Source: Lachnospiraceae bacterium (GTDB lineage: Bacteria; Bacillota; Clostridia; Lachnospirales; Lachnospiraceae). Taken from it: 18,596 nucleotides of DNA. Location of the stretch: positions 1 through 18,596 of the forward strand of contig SFEV01000062.1 in assembly GCA_004557975.1 (NCBI GenBank), written 5' to 3'. A program made the position numbers and the translations under genes. Of the stretch, positions 7,117-14,735 are shown in pieces. Position 1 is the first letter of the stretch. Each line of letters begins with the position of its first letter. The notes under the pieces are model-generated. The model was not told the origin of the DNA and did not search any database. It worked only from the letters and a program-made list of their open reading frames with translations.

Positions 7117-7932
7117 TTACCGGCCACAAATCGTTTTTACCAGCGCATCCGGATTATACTGTTTCGCAGGCAATATCATGCATTTTTCTGCAAAAAGCTC
7201 CTGAATCACCATCAGCTCCAGCTTCTGTCTTCTTCGAAAATGTCCGGCGATATCGGCTGTACTGCGAAATGCCTGAAACTCCCCGTAAGGAGATGTGTTC
7301 AGATATTCCAGCATCAGCGCATACCAGATCTCCGCTCCATTTTCATCGGTCCGCTCTTTTCTGGCTCTCTCGATGTCCTCTTCCAGTGTGTCTGAGTACA
7401 GATACAGCATCAGAAATTTTTCCTGTTCTGTCCGCCCGAAGAGATCCCGGTAAAATGCAAGAATCTCCCGGTCAGAAAACAGGTAATACAGCATCAGTGT
7501 CTCGATCACGTTCTGAAAAAATGAGCACTCAAACAAATTTCCGCTGCCCCGGAATGCAGAAAAACGCTTCATGATGATCCCCCGGAATTCCTCCGGTGTT
7601 TTTCGTCCATTGTAAATCTCGTATCGTTCCATGTATTCATAGAACGATCTGTCCTCTGTCCGGATTCTTGTGTATGTCACAATCAGGAAGTTATCCTCCA
7701 CCTTCGTATTTTCGCGGATTTTTTCCACATATTCCGGAAATTTCTCCAGCATTTCTGTGTACTGCTCCTCCGTCATATAGCTGCACCATGCCAGCTCCAC
7801 CGGAGAATAATCTCCTTCCCGGAATGCCCGGTATCCGTCCAGCTTTCCTGCAAGAGTCTCCAGAAGTGTTGTTTTTCCGCTCCCCTGTGTTCCTTCTATA
7901 AAAATATTTTTCTGTTCAGAAATGCTCTGCAT
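7117..7932 (-). CDS. Orphan P-loop ATP-binding protein (kinase-like)
   Basis: 271 residues with one clear motif, the Walker A loop GTQGSGKT (14-21) right at the N-terminus after a short strand, as in deoxynucleoside/thymidylate-type kinases and similar P-loop proteins. A hydrophobic strand FLIVTYTRIR near residue 95 may hold a Walker-B or DRS-type element (EDRSFYEYMERY). The C-terminal half is rich in aromatic and charged residues, and helix-like stretches with LFSDREILAFYRDLF and MLYLYSDTLEEDIERA resemble the lid and base-recognition regions of small-molecule kinases. I do not recognise a named family; a nucleoside kinase-like function is an inference. ATG 7932 is preferred over GTG 7941 because GGAG sits eight bases upstream of the ATG. 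It follows the MutS2-like gene by 64 bp on the same strand. Confidence 0.7.
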   Translation of the reverse strand: MQSISEQKNIFIEGTQGSGKTTLLETLAGKLDGYRAFREGDYSPVELAWCSYMTEEQYTEMLEKFPEYVEKIRENTKVEDNFLIVTYTRIRTEDRSFYEYMERYEIYNGRKTPEEFRGIIMKRFSAFRGSGNLFECSFFQNVIETLMLYYLFSDREILAFYRDLFGRTEQEKFLMLYLYSDTLEEDIERARKERTDENGAEIWYALMLEYLNTSPYGEFQAFRSTADIAGHFRRRQKLELMVIQELFAEKCMILPAKQYNPDALVKTICGR

Positions 7933-7996
7933 ACGTCTCACTCCATTTCTTCATATCGTCGGACACTTCATCCGATGATACGTCTGTATCATCTTT

Positions 7997-9994
7997 CTAC
8001 TCCTCTGTCAGGTGAATCTCCTGTCCTTCTACGTACTTCCGCTCCATCTGATGATGCAGCTTCCTGTTTTCCACCGTATCGAAAATAATCGAAAAGTCAT
8101 AATCCTCCGGGTAAAGCTCTTTTGCCTCCACCAGAAGTTTCACCCGTTTGTGATTGATCCATATCTTTTTGCCGGGAAGCTGCACCTGCAGTACTCCTTT
8201 GTCATTGGCCTTTCTGCAGACGATCCCCTTCTTTTTGTCCGGAAGCACCATGACACTGTCGCCTGTCCGAAACGGGATTTCCTTTTTCTTAGCACGGGGC
8301 TGAAGATCTCTCTGAATCTTTTTTTTATTCTGTCTGCAGCTTTCATGCGATGATACTTCAGGCTTTTCCGAAGGATTCTGCAAGTCTTGCGGCAGTCCGT
8401 TTTCTCCTTCCCTGTATGCGCTCTGCTGCCCGGTATTTTTCCACATCATCTCAGTCGATGCAATATTTCTCCCTGCATCCCCGTACGCTGCCTCTGCCGC
8501 ACGGCGCAGCATCGTCTCCGGCATGCCCAGCTTTCCTGCAATATAAAATGCGCAGCTCTCTCCCGCTTCCCCAATCACCATCTGATACAGAGGTCTCAGA
8601 TTTTCTCTGTCAAATGTCATGCGCGCATTTACAATTCCTTCTGTTTTTTCCGCGTACACCTTCACCTCGGGATAATGTGTCGTCACCAGAAACAGAGCTC
8701 TGCTCTTTCTCAGCTCTTCGAGAATCGACACAGCGATTCCCATTCCCTCAAGAGGATCTGTGCCGGAACCGAGTTCATCCATAATAACGAGACTCTCCTC
8801 GTCTGCAGCCCGCAGAATATCGAGCACGTTGGTGATATGCGCAGAAAATGTGGAGAGATTTTCCGACAGATTCTGCCCGTCTCCGATATCACACAGATAG
8901 CTGCTGTTCATACAGACAGCAGCCTGCCTGCAGGAAACGTGGAGACCGCACTGGGCCATCATGCAGTTTAACGCCACTGTTTTGATCGCGACAGTCTTTC
9001 CCCCTGTATTGGGGCCCGTAATCACAATACCGTTTACGCCATCCCCGATGGAAAACTGCAGCGGTACGCAGGTCTCTTTCTTCATAAGGGGATGTCTGGC
9101 ATCCTGCAGAACGATTCTGCGCTCCTGCAGGATTTGCGGTTCCGAGCCATCATAGCAGAGGCTCAGCTTTCCTTTGGAAAATGCAAAGTCGAGACGTTCC
9201 ACTGTCCTGATATTCTGCCGGAATGCACTGTCTGCATCTGCAATCATCGACGTGAGCAGATACAGAATGCGGCGCACTTCATTCTCCTCCTCCAGTCTGA
9301 GTTCCTGGAGCTCCTCAAAAATTTTTTCAGAGGCTGCCGGCTCCACAAACAGCGTATTTCCCGTGGACGATTTGTCAATTACATTTCCTGCAATTCTGAA
9401 GCGGTACTCTTTTTTTACCGGAACGCAGATGCGCCCGTTTCTGAAGGTACTGAAATGATCTGACATACATTCCCTGTTTGCACGTATGACCGATTCCGCT
9501 TTCCCGCGCATCCTGTCTTCCGCATCAGATATGCGGTTTCTCAGGGAGCGTAGAAAGCCGGACGCGCCATCTGCCACTTCATCAGCCACAATGCAGACTT
9601 CAATCTCTTCCCTGATTTTCTCCAGCGGCTCCAGGTTCTCTTCATAATATGCGAGAGAGATTTCCAGTCGTTCCCCCTTCTTCAGATAATTTTTCAGCCT
9701 GTTCACAGCACCGAGTGATGTACCGATCTGTGTCAGCTCTGCGGCCGACAGCGCTTCCCCTCTCCAGGCCGCATCCAGCAGCTGCTCCAGCCCGCGAAGA
9801 GAGACAAGAGGCGGGTTGCCGCATGTCTCTATCATCCTGCGGCTCTCAGTCGTCTCCCGGAGCCCCGCAGACAGCTCGCGCTCCGACATCATCGGATGCA
9901 TATTGCGTATCCGCTCCCTGGCATGCTCTGTCAGTGCCTGCTCTGCCCAGAGCTCTTTTATTTTGTCAAATTCCAGCATATGTTCAGTGTTCAT
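7997..9994 (-). CDS. MutS2-like ATPase lacking the Smr domain
   Basis: 665-residue MutS superfamily protein. The N-terminus (HMLEFDKIKELW) and the following helical core match MutS2, and there is no mismatch-recognition domain. The ATPase is intact: Walker A GPNTGGKT (327-334), the NLSENLSTFSAH signature region, Walker B LVIMDELGSGTDP with D406/E407, and the switch histidine in VTTHYPEVK. Canonical MutS2 is about 780 residues and ends in an Smr nuclease domain. Here a Lys/Glu/Ser-rich linker (about 520-575) is followed by a KOW-like segment (TGDSVMVLPDKKKGIV) and a short tail (YDFSIIFDTVENRKLHHQMERKY), with no Smr. MutS2 proteins act on recombination intermediates or split collided ribosomes; which applies here is unknown. 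It is probably a paralogue with its own role. The ATG at 9994 is chosen for its family-like N-terminus and an upstream AGGAA/CAGG stretch. Confidence 0.85.
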   Translation of the reverse strand: MNTEHMLEFDKIKELWAEQALTEHARERIRNMHPMMSERELSAGLRETTESRRMIETCGNPPLVSLRGLEQLLDAAWRGEALSAAELTQIGTSLGAVNRLKNYLKKGERLEISLAYYEENLEPLEKIREEIEVCIVADEVADGASGFLRSLRNRISDAEDRMRGKAESVIRANRECMSDHFSTFRNGRICVPVKKEYRFRIAGNVIDKSSTGNTLFVEPAASEKIFEELQELRLEEENEVRRILYLLTSMIADADSAFRQNIRTVERLDFAFSKGKLSLCYDGSEPQILQERRIVLQDARHPLMKKETCVPLQFSIGDGVNGIVITGPNTGGKTVAIKTVALNCMMAQCGLHVSCRQAAVCMNSSYLCDIGDGQNLSENLSTFSAHITNVLDILRAADEESLVIMDELGSGTDPLEGMGIAVSILEELRKSRALFLVTTHYPEVKVYAEKTEGIVNARMTFDRENLRPLYQMVIGEAGESCAFYIAGKLGMPETMLRRAAEAAYGDAGRNIASTEMMWKNTGQQSAYREGENGLPQDLQNPSEKPEVSSHESCRQNKKKIQRDLQPRAKKKEIPFRTGDSVMVLPDKKKGIVCRKANDKGVLQVQLPGKKIWINHKRVKLLVEAKELYPEDYDFSIIFDTVENRKLHHQMERKYVEGQEIHLTEE

Positions 9995-10141
9995 TTTATT
10001 TACCTGATTCCTTTCCTTCCGGATTTTCTTTCTTTTCTGTCTTCCATCCCTGACTATTTATTCCTTATGTCCATACTTGTCCGGCTTCCGTTCTTTTAAT
10101 TTCTCCGCGTTCTCTGCCGCTCATACACTCTGCTTTTCATG

Positions 10142-10308
10142 CGCCTGTGCCTGCAGTTTACCTATATTGCTGCCTTACAGAAGTACGCCTGTGCCTGCAG
10201 GTTACCTATACTGCTGCCTTACAGAAGTACGCCTGTCTGCAGGATACTTATACTGCTGCCCGGAAAAAGTACACCTGCCGCTGTGTTATTTACATACATT
10301 GAGCAGCT
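10142..10308. repeat. 44-bp tandem repeat, about 3.8 copies
   Basis: Copies 1 (10142-10185) and 2 (10186-10229) are 44 bp each and differ at only two bases. Copy 3 (10230-10271) is 42 bp with more changes, and a decayed fourth copy runs to about 10308. Each unit has a CTGCAG core, a TATACTGCTGCC segment and ends in AGTA. The unit length is not a multiple of three and no ribosome binding site precedes a frame, so it is not read as coding. It lies in the leader region of the MutS2-like gene. Confidence 0.85.
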
Positions 10309-10332
10309 TTCCGTACATTCAGGATAAAAGAA

Positions 10333-10370
10333 AACCATGGATCACCTGCAAAACAGATTTCTCCATGGTT
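10333..10370 (-). terminator. Possible second terminator/hairpin upstream of MutS2-like gene
   Basis: AACCATGGA and TCCATGGTT form a perfect nine-pair stem. Inside it ATCTG/CAGGT can extend the pairing with one G-U. On the - strand the sequence continues TTCTTTT, so it may stop transcription coming from the leuS side or act as a leader hairpin. Confidence 0.45.
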
Positions 10371-10411
10371 CTTTCTGAACATATCGTGACATATCTGACA
10401 AACATTTTTGG

Positions 10412-10443
10412 AAAAAAAGCATGACCATACAGCCATGCTTTTT
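10412..10443 (-). terminator. Intrinsic terminator, probably bidirectional
   Basis: AAAAAGCATG and CATGCTTTTT (10414-10423 and 10434-10443) form a perfect ten-pair stem with a ten-base loop. On the - strand seven T follow. It ends transcription from leuS and from the small unit just downstream of leuS. Confidence 0.85.
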
Positions 10444-10569
10444 CTCATCCTCATACAGATATGAACTAAATGGAGTTATACAGCATTTGTAAGGCGCAGA
10501 TACACCGGCAAAATTCCGCTGGTGTACGGGCAGACTCGTAGCGTAAACAGGAAATCTGCCGACAGGTAT

Positions 10570-10608
10570 TCAGTTTGCTGAATCCTCTTTGCTTACAATA
10601 GATGTCAT
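10570..10608 (-). CDS. 12-codon ORF with strong ribosome binding site
   Basis: ATG at 10608 encodes MTSIVSKEDSAN and stops at TGA. CGGAGGAG lies five bases upstream, one of the best ribosome binding sites in the window, and a promoter lies just beyond it. The peptide has no recognisable motif and no run of one amino acid that would mark a classical attenuator. It is too short to judge by composition. It may be a leader peptide or the decayed start of a longer gene, since other frames downstream stay open for about 30 further codons. Confidence 0.35.
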   Translation of the reverse strand: MTSIVSKEDSAN

Positions 10609-10636
10609 ATTACTCCTCCGTAGTTTTATTTTTTTC

Positions 10637-10665
10637 ACAATAACACATCATACCGGATGCGTCAA
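10637..10665 (-). promoter_or_regulatory. Putative promoter just after leuS
   Basis: On the - strand TTGACG (10665-10660), 17 bp, TATTGT (10642-10637). The -35 starts five bases after the leuS stop codon. It would drive the small transcript ending at 10412. Confidence 0.55.
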
Positions 10666-10670
10666 CCCTT

Positions 10671-13073
10671 TTATTTTGCCACAAAGTTTACGATCTTGTT
10701 GGGAACGTAAATCTCTTTCACCAGATTCTTGCCTGCCAGCAGGGAAGCGATCTTTTTGTCTGCCTTTGCAATGGCAAATGCTTCTTCCTTCTCACAGTCT
10801 GTCGGAATCACGATGGTGCCCTTTACTTTTCCGTTCACCTGTACACCGATCTCGATGGTCTTTGCAACGGTCTTTTCCTCATTGTACTCCGGCCAGGAAG
10901 CAACTGCCAGGAAGCCCCCGCCTCCGAACATTTCCCAGATTTCCTCGCACAGATGCGGTGCGAAGGGGCTGAGCAGCTTGATAAAGATCATAAGCTCATC
11001 TCTGCCGATATGTCCCTCTGCCGTAATATCGTTGATCAGCGTCATCAGGCTGGCGATTGCAGTGTTGAACTTCAGGCTTTCAATGTCTGATGTCACCTTT
11101 TTGATGGTGCGATGGAACTTCATCTCCAGCTCCGCAGATACCGGCTCCTCTGTCACCAGATCGGTCAGTCCTGCCACACGGTCCAGGAACTTCTTACAAC
11201 CCTTCACGGAACTGTCGTTCCAAGGCGTAGCTGCACCGTAGTCACCCATAAACAGCACGTAGGTGCGCAGTGTGTCTGCTCCGTATTCTTCCACAATATC
11301 CAGCGGGTCCACCACATTGCCCTTGGATTTGCTCATCTTGTCTCCGTCCGGTCCGAGAATCAGACCCTGAATGGAACGCTTCGCATAGGGCTCCGGTGTA
11401 TTTACCGCACCGATATCATACAGGAAATGATGCCAGAATCTGGAATAGATCATATGTCTGGTCACGTGCTCCATGCCGCCGTTGTACCAGTCAACCGGCA
11501 TCCAGTATTTCAGCTTGTCCTCATCTGCCAGCGTATTGTCGTTATGCGGATCAATGTATCTCAGGAAGTACCAGGAAGATCCTGCCCACTGAGGCATGGT
11601 GTCCGTCTCTCTCTTTGCCGCAGCGCCGCACTTCGGGCAGGTGCAGTTGACAAAGGAATCAATCTTTGCCAGCGGAGACTGTCCGTCCTCACCCGGCTCA
11701 AAATCCTTCACATCCGGCAGGCGCAGAGGAAGCTCCTCATAGGGAACAGCAACAACGCCGCAGTGCGGGCAGTGAATAAGCGGAATCGGCTCGCCCCAGT
11801 ATCTCTGACGGTTGAATGCCCAGTCTTTCATCTTATACTGAACACCAGCCTCGCCGATGCCCGTCTTTGCCAGCTCCTCCAGCATGCGCTCAATGGAGTC
11901 ATGCTTGTTGGTATATCCGTTCAGGAAATCGGAATTGACCATCTCGCCGTCACCGGTGTACGCTTCTTTTGAGATGTCGCCGCCCTTGATAACTTCAATG
12001 ATATCAATGCCAAAAGCCTTCGCAAAATCGTAGTCACGCTGGTCATGGGCAGGTACTGCCATGATCGCGCCGGTGCCGTATCCCATCATTACATAGTCTG
12101 CAATGTAAATCGGAATCTTCTTGCCGTTGACCGGATTGACAGCCTCCAGGCCCTGAATCTTCACACCTGTCTTATCTTTTACAAGCTGAGTTCTCTCAAA
12201 CTCTGTCTTCTTCGCACATTCGCTGCGGTACGCTTCGATCTCAGCCATATTTGTGACTCTGTCCGCGTACTTGTCGATAATCGGATGCTCCGGTGCAATT
12301 ACCATGAAGGTGACACCGAACAGCGTATCCGGTCTCGTGGTATAAATTCTCAGCTTCTCATCCAGACCGTCAATGGTAAAATTCACAAAAGCTCCCTTTG
12401 ACTTACCGATCCAGTTGATCTGCTGCTGCTTGACATTCTCCGGATAGTCCACTTCCTCCAGACCTTCCAGAAGCTTGTCCGCATACTGTGTAATTCTCAG
12501 ATACCATACATCCTTGGATTTCTGCACAACATCGCTGTGGCAGATATCGCATTTTCCGCCCTGGCTGTCCTCATTGGAAAGCACAACCTTGCAGTGCGGG
12601 CAGTAGTTTACCAGCGTCCTGTCACGGAACACAAGTCCCTTCTCAAACATCTTCAGGAAAATCCACTGGGTCCATTTATAGTAATCCTCATCTGTCGTGT
12701 CGATCACACGGCTCCAGTCAAAGGAGAAGCCTACTTTCTTTAACTGGTTGGAGAATCTCCTGATATTTTCATCTGTAATAATACGCGGATGTGTGCCCGT
12801 CTTTACCGCATAGTTCTCAGTCGGCAGACCGAACGCATCAAATCCGATGGGAAAAAGTACATTGTACCCTTCCATACGGCGCTTTCTGGAAATAACCTCC
12901 AGGCTGGAGTACGCCTTGATATGTCCCACGTGCATACCTGCACCGCTGGGATACGGGAACTCTACCAGTCCGTAAAACTTCGGCTTGCTGCTGTGATCCT
13001 CAGCCTCGAAGATTTTGCTCTCCTCCCACTTTGCCTGCCATTTCGGCTCAATCTTTTTAAACTCGTATCTCAT
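10671..13073 (-). CDS. leuS: Leucyl-tRNA synthetase
   Basis: LeuS charges tRNA-Leu with leucine and hydrolyses misacylated products. The 800-residue protein is complete. The class I signature HIGH appears as HVGH (48-51) after FPYPSGAG, and KMSKS as 579-583 in GDKMSKSKGNVVDP. The CP1 editing domain is marked by TTRPDTLFGVTF and the MMGYGTGAIMAVPAHDQRD segment, which carries the threonine-rich and GYGTGA editing residues. Two CPxC-type zinc-binding regions are visible (YCPHCKVV...CDIC and HCPHCGVV / CTCPKCGA). The start is ATG 13073, with GGAGG ten bases upstream; the in-frame TTG at 13100 has none. Its own promoter lies 67-95 bp upstream of the start codon. No T-box leader is present. It is a housekeeping gene with composition like its left-hand neighbours. 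Confidence 0.98.
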   Translation of the reverse strand: MRYEFKKIEPKWQAKWEESKIFEAEDHSSKPKFYGLVEFPYPSGAGMHVGHIKAYSSLEVISRKRRMEGYNVLFPIGFDAFGLPTENYAVKTGTHPRIITDENIRRFSNQLKKVGFSFDWSRVIDTTDEDYYKWTQWIFLKMFEKGLVFRDRTLVNYCPHCKVVLSNEDSQGGKCDICHSDVVQKSKDVWYLRITQYADKLLEGLEEVDYPENVKQQQINWIGKSKGAFVNFTIDGLDEKLRIYTTRPDTLFGVTFMVIAPEHPIIDKYADRVTNMAEIEAYRSECAKKTEFERTQLVKDKTGVKIQGLEAVNPVNGKKIPIYIADYVMMGYGTGAIMAVPAHDQRDYDFAKAFGIDIIEVIKGGDISKEAYTGDGEMVNSDFLNGYTNKHDSIERMLEELAKTGIGEAGVQYKMKDWAFNRQRYWGEPIPLIHCPHCGVVAVPYEELPLRLPDVKDFEPGEDGQSPLAKIDSFVNCTCPKCGAAAKRETDTMPQWAGSSWYFLRYIDPHNDNTLADEDKLKYWMPVDWYNGGMEHVTRHMIYSRFWHHFLYDIGAVNTPEPYAKRSIQGLILGPDGDKMSKSKGNVVDPLDIVEEYGADTLRTYVLFMGDYGAATPWNDSSVKGCKKFLDRVAGLTDLVTEEPVSAELEMKFHRTIKKVTSDIESLKFNTAIASLMTLINDITAEGHIGRDELMIFIKLLSPFAPHLCEEIWEMFGGGGFLAVASWPEYNEEKTVAKTIEIGVQVNGKVKGTIVIPTDCEKEEAFAIAKADKKIASLLAGKNLVKEIYVPNKIVNFVAK

Positions 13074-13139
13074 CTCTGTGATTCCTCCACAAAATCTCAA
13101 CTATTTTCTCTAATTATAAACAGTTGTATCCGATTTTTT

Positions 13140-13168
13140 ATTCTAATTCAACCGAAACTATTTGTCAA
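13140..13168 (-). promoter_or_regulatory. leuS promoter
   Basis: On the - strand a perfect TTGACA (13168-13163), 17 bp, TAGAAT (13145-13140). Transcription should start near 13133, giving a leader of only about 60 nt, too short for a T-box riboswitch. Confidence 0.8.
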
Positions 13169-13191
13169 TCACTGTTCAGCAGACACGACAA

Positions 13192-13830
13192 TTATTTCCA
13201 AGACGGTTCATTGACGTATGCGAGGAAATCCGGAAACATGGCTCTGTAGCCCTGCTCATTGATATGCATGCCTTCTATGGTGAATTCCGCCCTCAGCCTT
13301 CCTTCCTCATCTTTCAGCATCCTGTTTACATCGATGTAGCGCTTGCCGTGCTTTTCGGCGAGCTTTCGCACATGCTCATTGGCCTCATTGATCCTCCCGT
13401 TGTTTCTCACTCTGAGGCATTCCTTCATATCTTCCGCAGCCGCCTCATAATTTACGGGATAATACGCCATCAGATAAATTTCTGTCTGCGGCAGAGCAGC
13501 TTCCACAAGATTAAGGATACAGTCATACTTTTTCATGAGATCATCAGCAGTGACTGCAGGATCGTTCAGATCGTTTGTACCTATATTGATAAAGAGCCTT
13601 GCAGGCTTCAAATCCAGGATACACACATCCAGATTTTCCAAAAGCTCATCTGTGATAAATCCGCTGACGCCTCTGTTGTAGATCACTTTCTCACAGCCCG
13701 CTTCCTGTGCCAGCTGACTGACGGGAAACATCTCCATAAGAGAAGAACCTGCACAGACGATTTCCCCGCGCCGGGCAGTTCTGTTCAGCTCCCGGTAGTG
13801 ATTGATTTTTTCTTCTTTTTCTTTATCCAT
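13192..13830 (-). CDS. SGNH/GDSL-family hydrolase
   Basis: 212-residue cytoplasmic esterase/lipase-like protein of the SGNH superfamily, with no signal peptide. All four blocks are visible. Block I is CAGSSLMEMF with the catalytic Ser at 30 (GSS replacing GDS). Block II is NRGVSG with Gly54. Block III is NIGTNDLN with Asn86. Block V is IEGMHINEQGY with His189, where the acidic partner is Glu186 in place of Asp. The substrate is not predictable; relatives deacetylate sugars or cleave acyl esters. The ATG at 13830 has an AAAGGA about ten bases upstream. It sits upstream of leuS on the same strand, but leuS has its own promoter, so co-transcription is not required. The gene is divergent from the substrate-binding-protein fragment, 258 bp away. 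Confidence 0.85.
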   Translation of the reverse strand: MDKEKEEKINHYRELNRTARRGEIVCAGSSLMEMFPVSQLAQEAGCEKVIYNRGVSGFITDELLENLDVCILDLKPARLFINIGTNDLNDPAVTADDLMKKYDCILNLVEAALPQTEIYLMAYYPVNYEAAAEDMKECLRVRNNGRINEANEHVRKLAEKHGKRYIDVNRMLKDEEGRLRAEFTIEGMHINEQGYRAMFPDFLAYVNEPSWK

Positions 13831-14490
13831 AGTCTGTATTTCCTTTCCGCCATGACGTATTTTATGCTGTGCCGCCGGAAGTTCTCCCGTTTACACGACT
13901 TCTGACGGTTCATGATATTCCGATTCTCTCACAGAATATTTTTGAATTCAACCCTTATTATTTTACATCCCGATAAATACTGGGGAATCCTGTCAAATAA
14001 TAACATGGCATTCATTTTCAGCCGATACATCGCACCATTTTTCTTTTCCCACATACACTGAAAGAAAGAGCAAAAAAGGACTCTGTTTATGAAGAAAAAA
14101 CTGATTGCCGCAGCGACCGCTGCACTGATGGCCGCATCCGCGCTGATGACCGTATCATGCGCGGAGGAAGAAACCTCTGAAGAACTTACGATGGTCACTC
14201 TGAATGAGGTGGCCCATTCTGTTTTTTATGCACCGCAGTATGCTGCTATCGAGCTTGGATATTTCGAAGAAGAGGGAATTGAATTGAATCTGGTCACAGG
14301 CTTCGGAGCCGACAAGGTGATGACCGCCCTGCTCTCCGGTGAGGCCGATATCGGTTTTATGGGATCGGAAGCTTCGATCTATGCGTACAGCGGCGGTGCC
14401 GCCGACGCGCCTGTCAACTTCGCACAGCTTACACAGCGCGCCGGAAATTTTCTCGTAGCCAGAGAAGAGATGCCTGATTTTACATGGGAA

Positions 14491-14570
14491 GATCTGAAAG
14501 GAAAGGATGTGCTGGGAGGTCGAAAAGGTGGATCTGAAAGGAAAGGATGTGCTGGGAGGTCGAAAAGGTG
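14491..14570 (+). repeat. Exact 40-bp tandem duplication at the element junction
   Basis: Bases 14491-14530 and 14531-14570 are identical over all 40 positions (each begins GATCTGAAAGG and ends CGAAAAGGTG). The unit is part of the substrate-binding protein coding sequence; the second copy ends exactly where AT-rich element DNA starts. Being 40 bp, it shifts the reading frame. Confidence 0.95.
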
Positions 14571-14670
14571 GCGGGCGCTTATCAATGTAAATCTTGAAAC
14601 GATTATTATATTATGCAACTGGATTGATGGTCTGAATAGTGCGAAAGCCGCACAAACAACCACTTTCTAG
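14571..14670 (+). pseudogene. 3' tail of an unidentified mobile-element gene
   Basis: The open frame after the duplication ends NWIDGLNSAKAAQTTTF and a TAG, followed 15 bases later by a strong terminator. Composition and context fit the last about 30 codons of an element gene that normally precedes the primase, here fused by accident to the substrate-binding protein frame. The family is not recognised. Confidence 0.45.
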
Positions 14671-14685
14671 GTATTTTACATGAAG

Positions 14686-14715
14686 AAGACGCTTCTGAAA
14701 AGAGGTGTCTTTTTT
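14686..14715 (+). terminator. Intrinsic terminator before the primase gene
   Basis: AAGACGCTTCT-GAAA-AGAGGTGTCTT is an 11-pair stem with two G-U pairs and a four-base loop, followed by a T-run. It lies 20 bases before the primase start, so primase transcription either starts after it or depends on read-through (attenuation). Confidence 0.85.
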
Positions 14716-14735
14716 CAATTTGAGGAGGGATTTAC

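Larger units (their letters stand above)
10412..10630 (-). ncRNA. Candidate small RNA / leader-peptide transcript downstream of leuS
   Basis: A promoter (10637-10665) and an intrinsic terminator (10412-10443) bracket about 220 nt. The predicted RNA begins near 10630, carries a 12-codon ORF with a strong ribosome binding site, then two hairpins: GGCAGA/TCTGCC (long loop) and TACACCAGC/GCCGGTGTA (around 10511-10536), then the terminator. I cannot match it to a known RNA family. It could be an autonomous small RNA, a dispersed intergenic element, or an attenuator in front of the MutS2-like gene. Inference only. Confidence 0.4.
14089..14670 (+). pseudogene. Truncated ABC transporter substrate-binding lipoprotein (NMT1/SsuA/ThiY-like)
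   Basis: The first about 147 codons are the N-terminal half of a substrate-binding protein of the NMT1/ThiY/SsuA type. It has a lysine-rich signal peptide with a lipobox-like TVSC (Cys24), then FYAPQYAAIELGYFEEEGIE, a GADKVMTALLSGEADIGFMG segment and the DLKGKDVLGGRKGG motif. Family members run to about 330 residues. Here the frame is broken at a 40-bp tandem duplication (14491-14570) that shifts phase, and the remaining about 45 residues are foreign. The product would lack the second lobe and cannot bind ligand. Start and AAAAGGA ribosome site eight bases upstream are intact. The ligand may be a thiamine precursor, given that subfamily, but sulfonate or other small molecules are equally possible; there is no riboswitch upstream. 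Confidence 0.8.

Noticed and set aside
10142..10308. CRISPR array
   Set aside because: The copies are contiguous 44-bp tandem units with no unique spacers, and no cas genes are nearby.
10077..10424. + strand open frame of 115 codons with repeated Tyr-Cys-Cys segments
   Set aside because: It is produced by the 44-bp tandem repeat, starts with TTG without a ribosome binding site, and runs through two hairpins and a terminator.
13073..13192. T-box riboswitch in front of leuS
   Set aside because: Leader too short and no T-box consensus sequence.
13929..14198. - strand 89-codon open frame overlapping the substrate-binding protein start
   Set aside because: Antisense to a signal-peptide-bearing gene with a good ribosome site; Ser/Ala-rich shadow.
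14089..14670. Intact small lipoprotein of 193 residues
   Set aside because: Homology to substrate-binding proteins stops at the 40-bp duplication and the tail is out of phase and foreign, so it is treated as a truncated gene.
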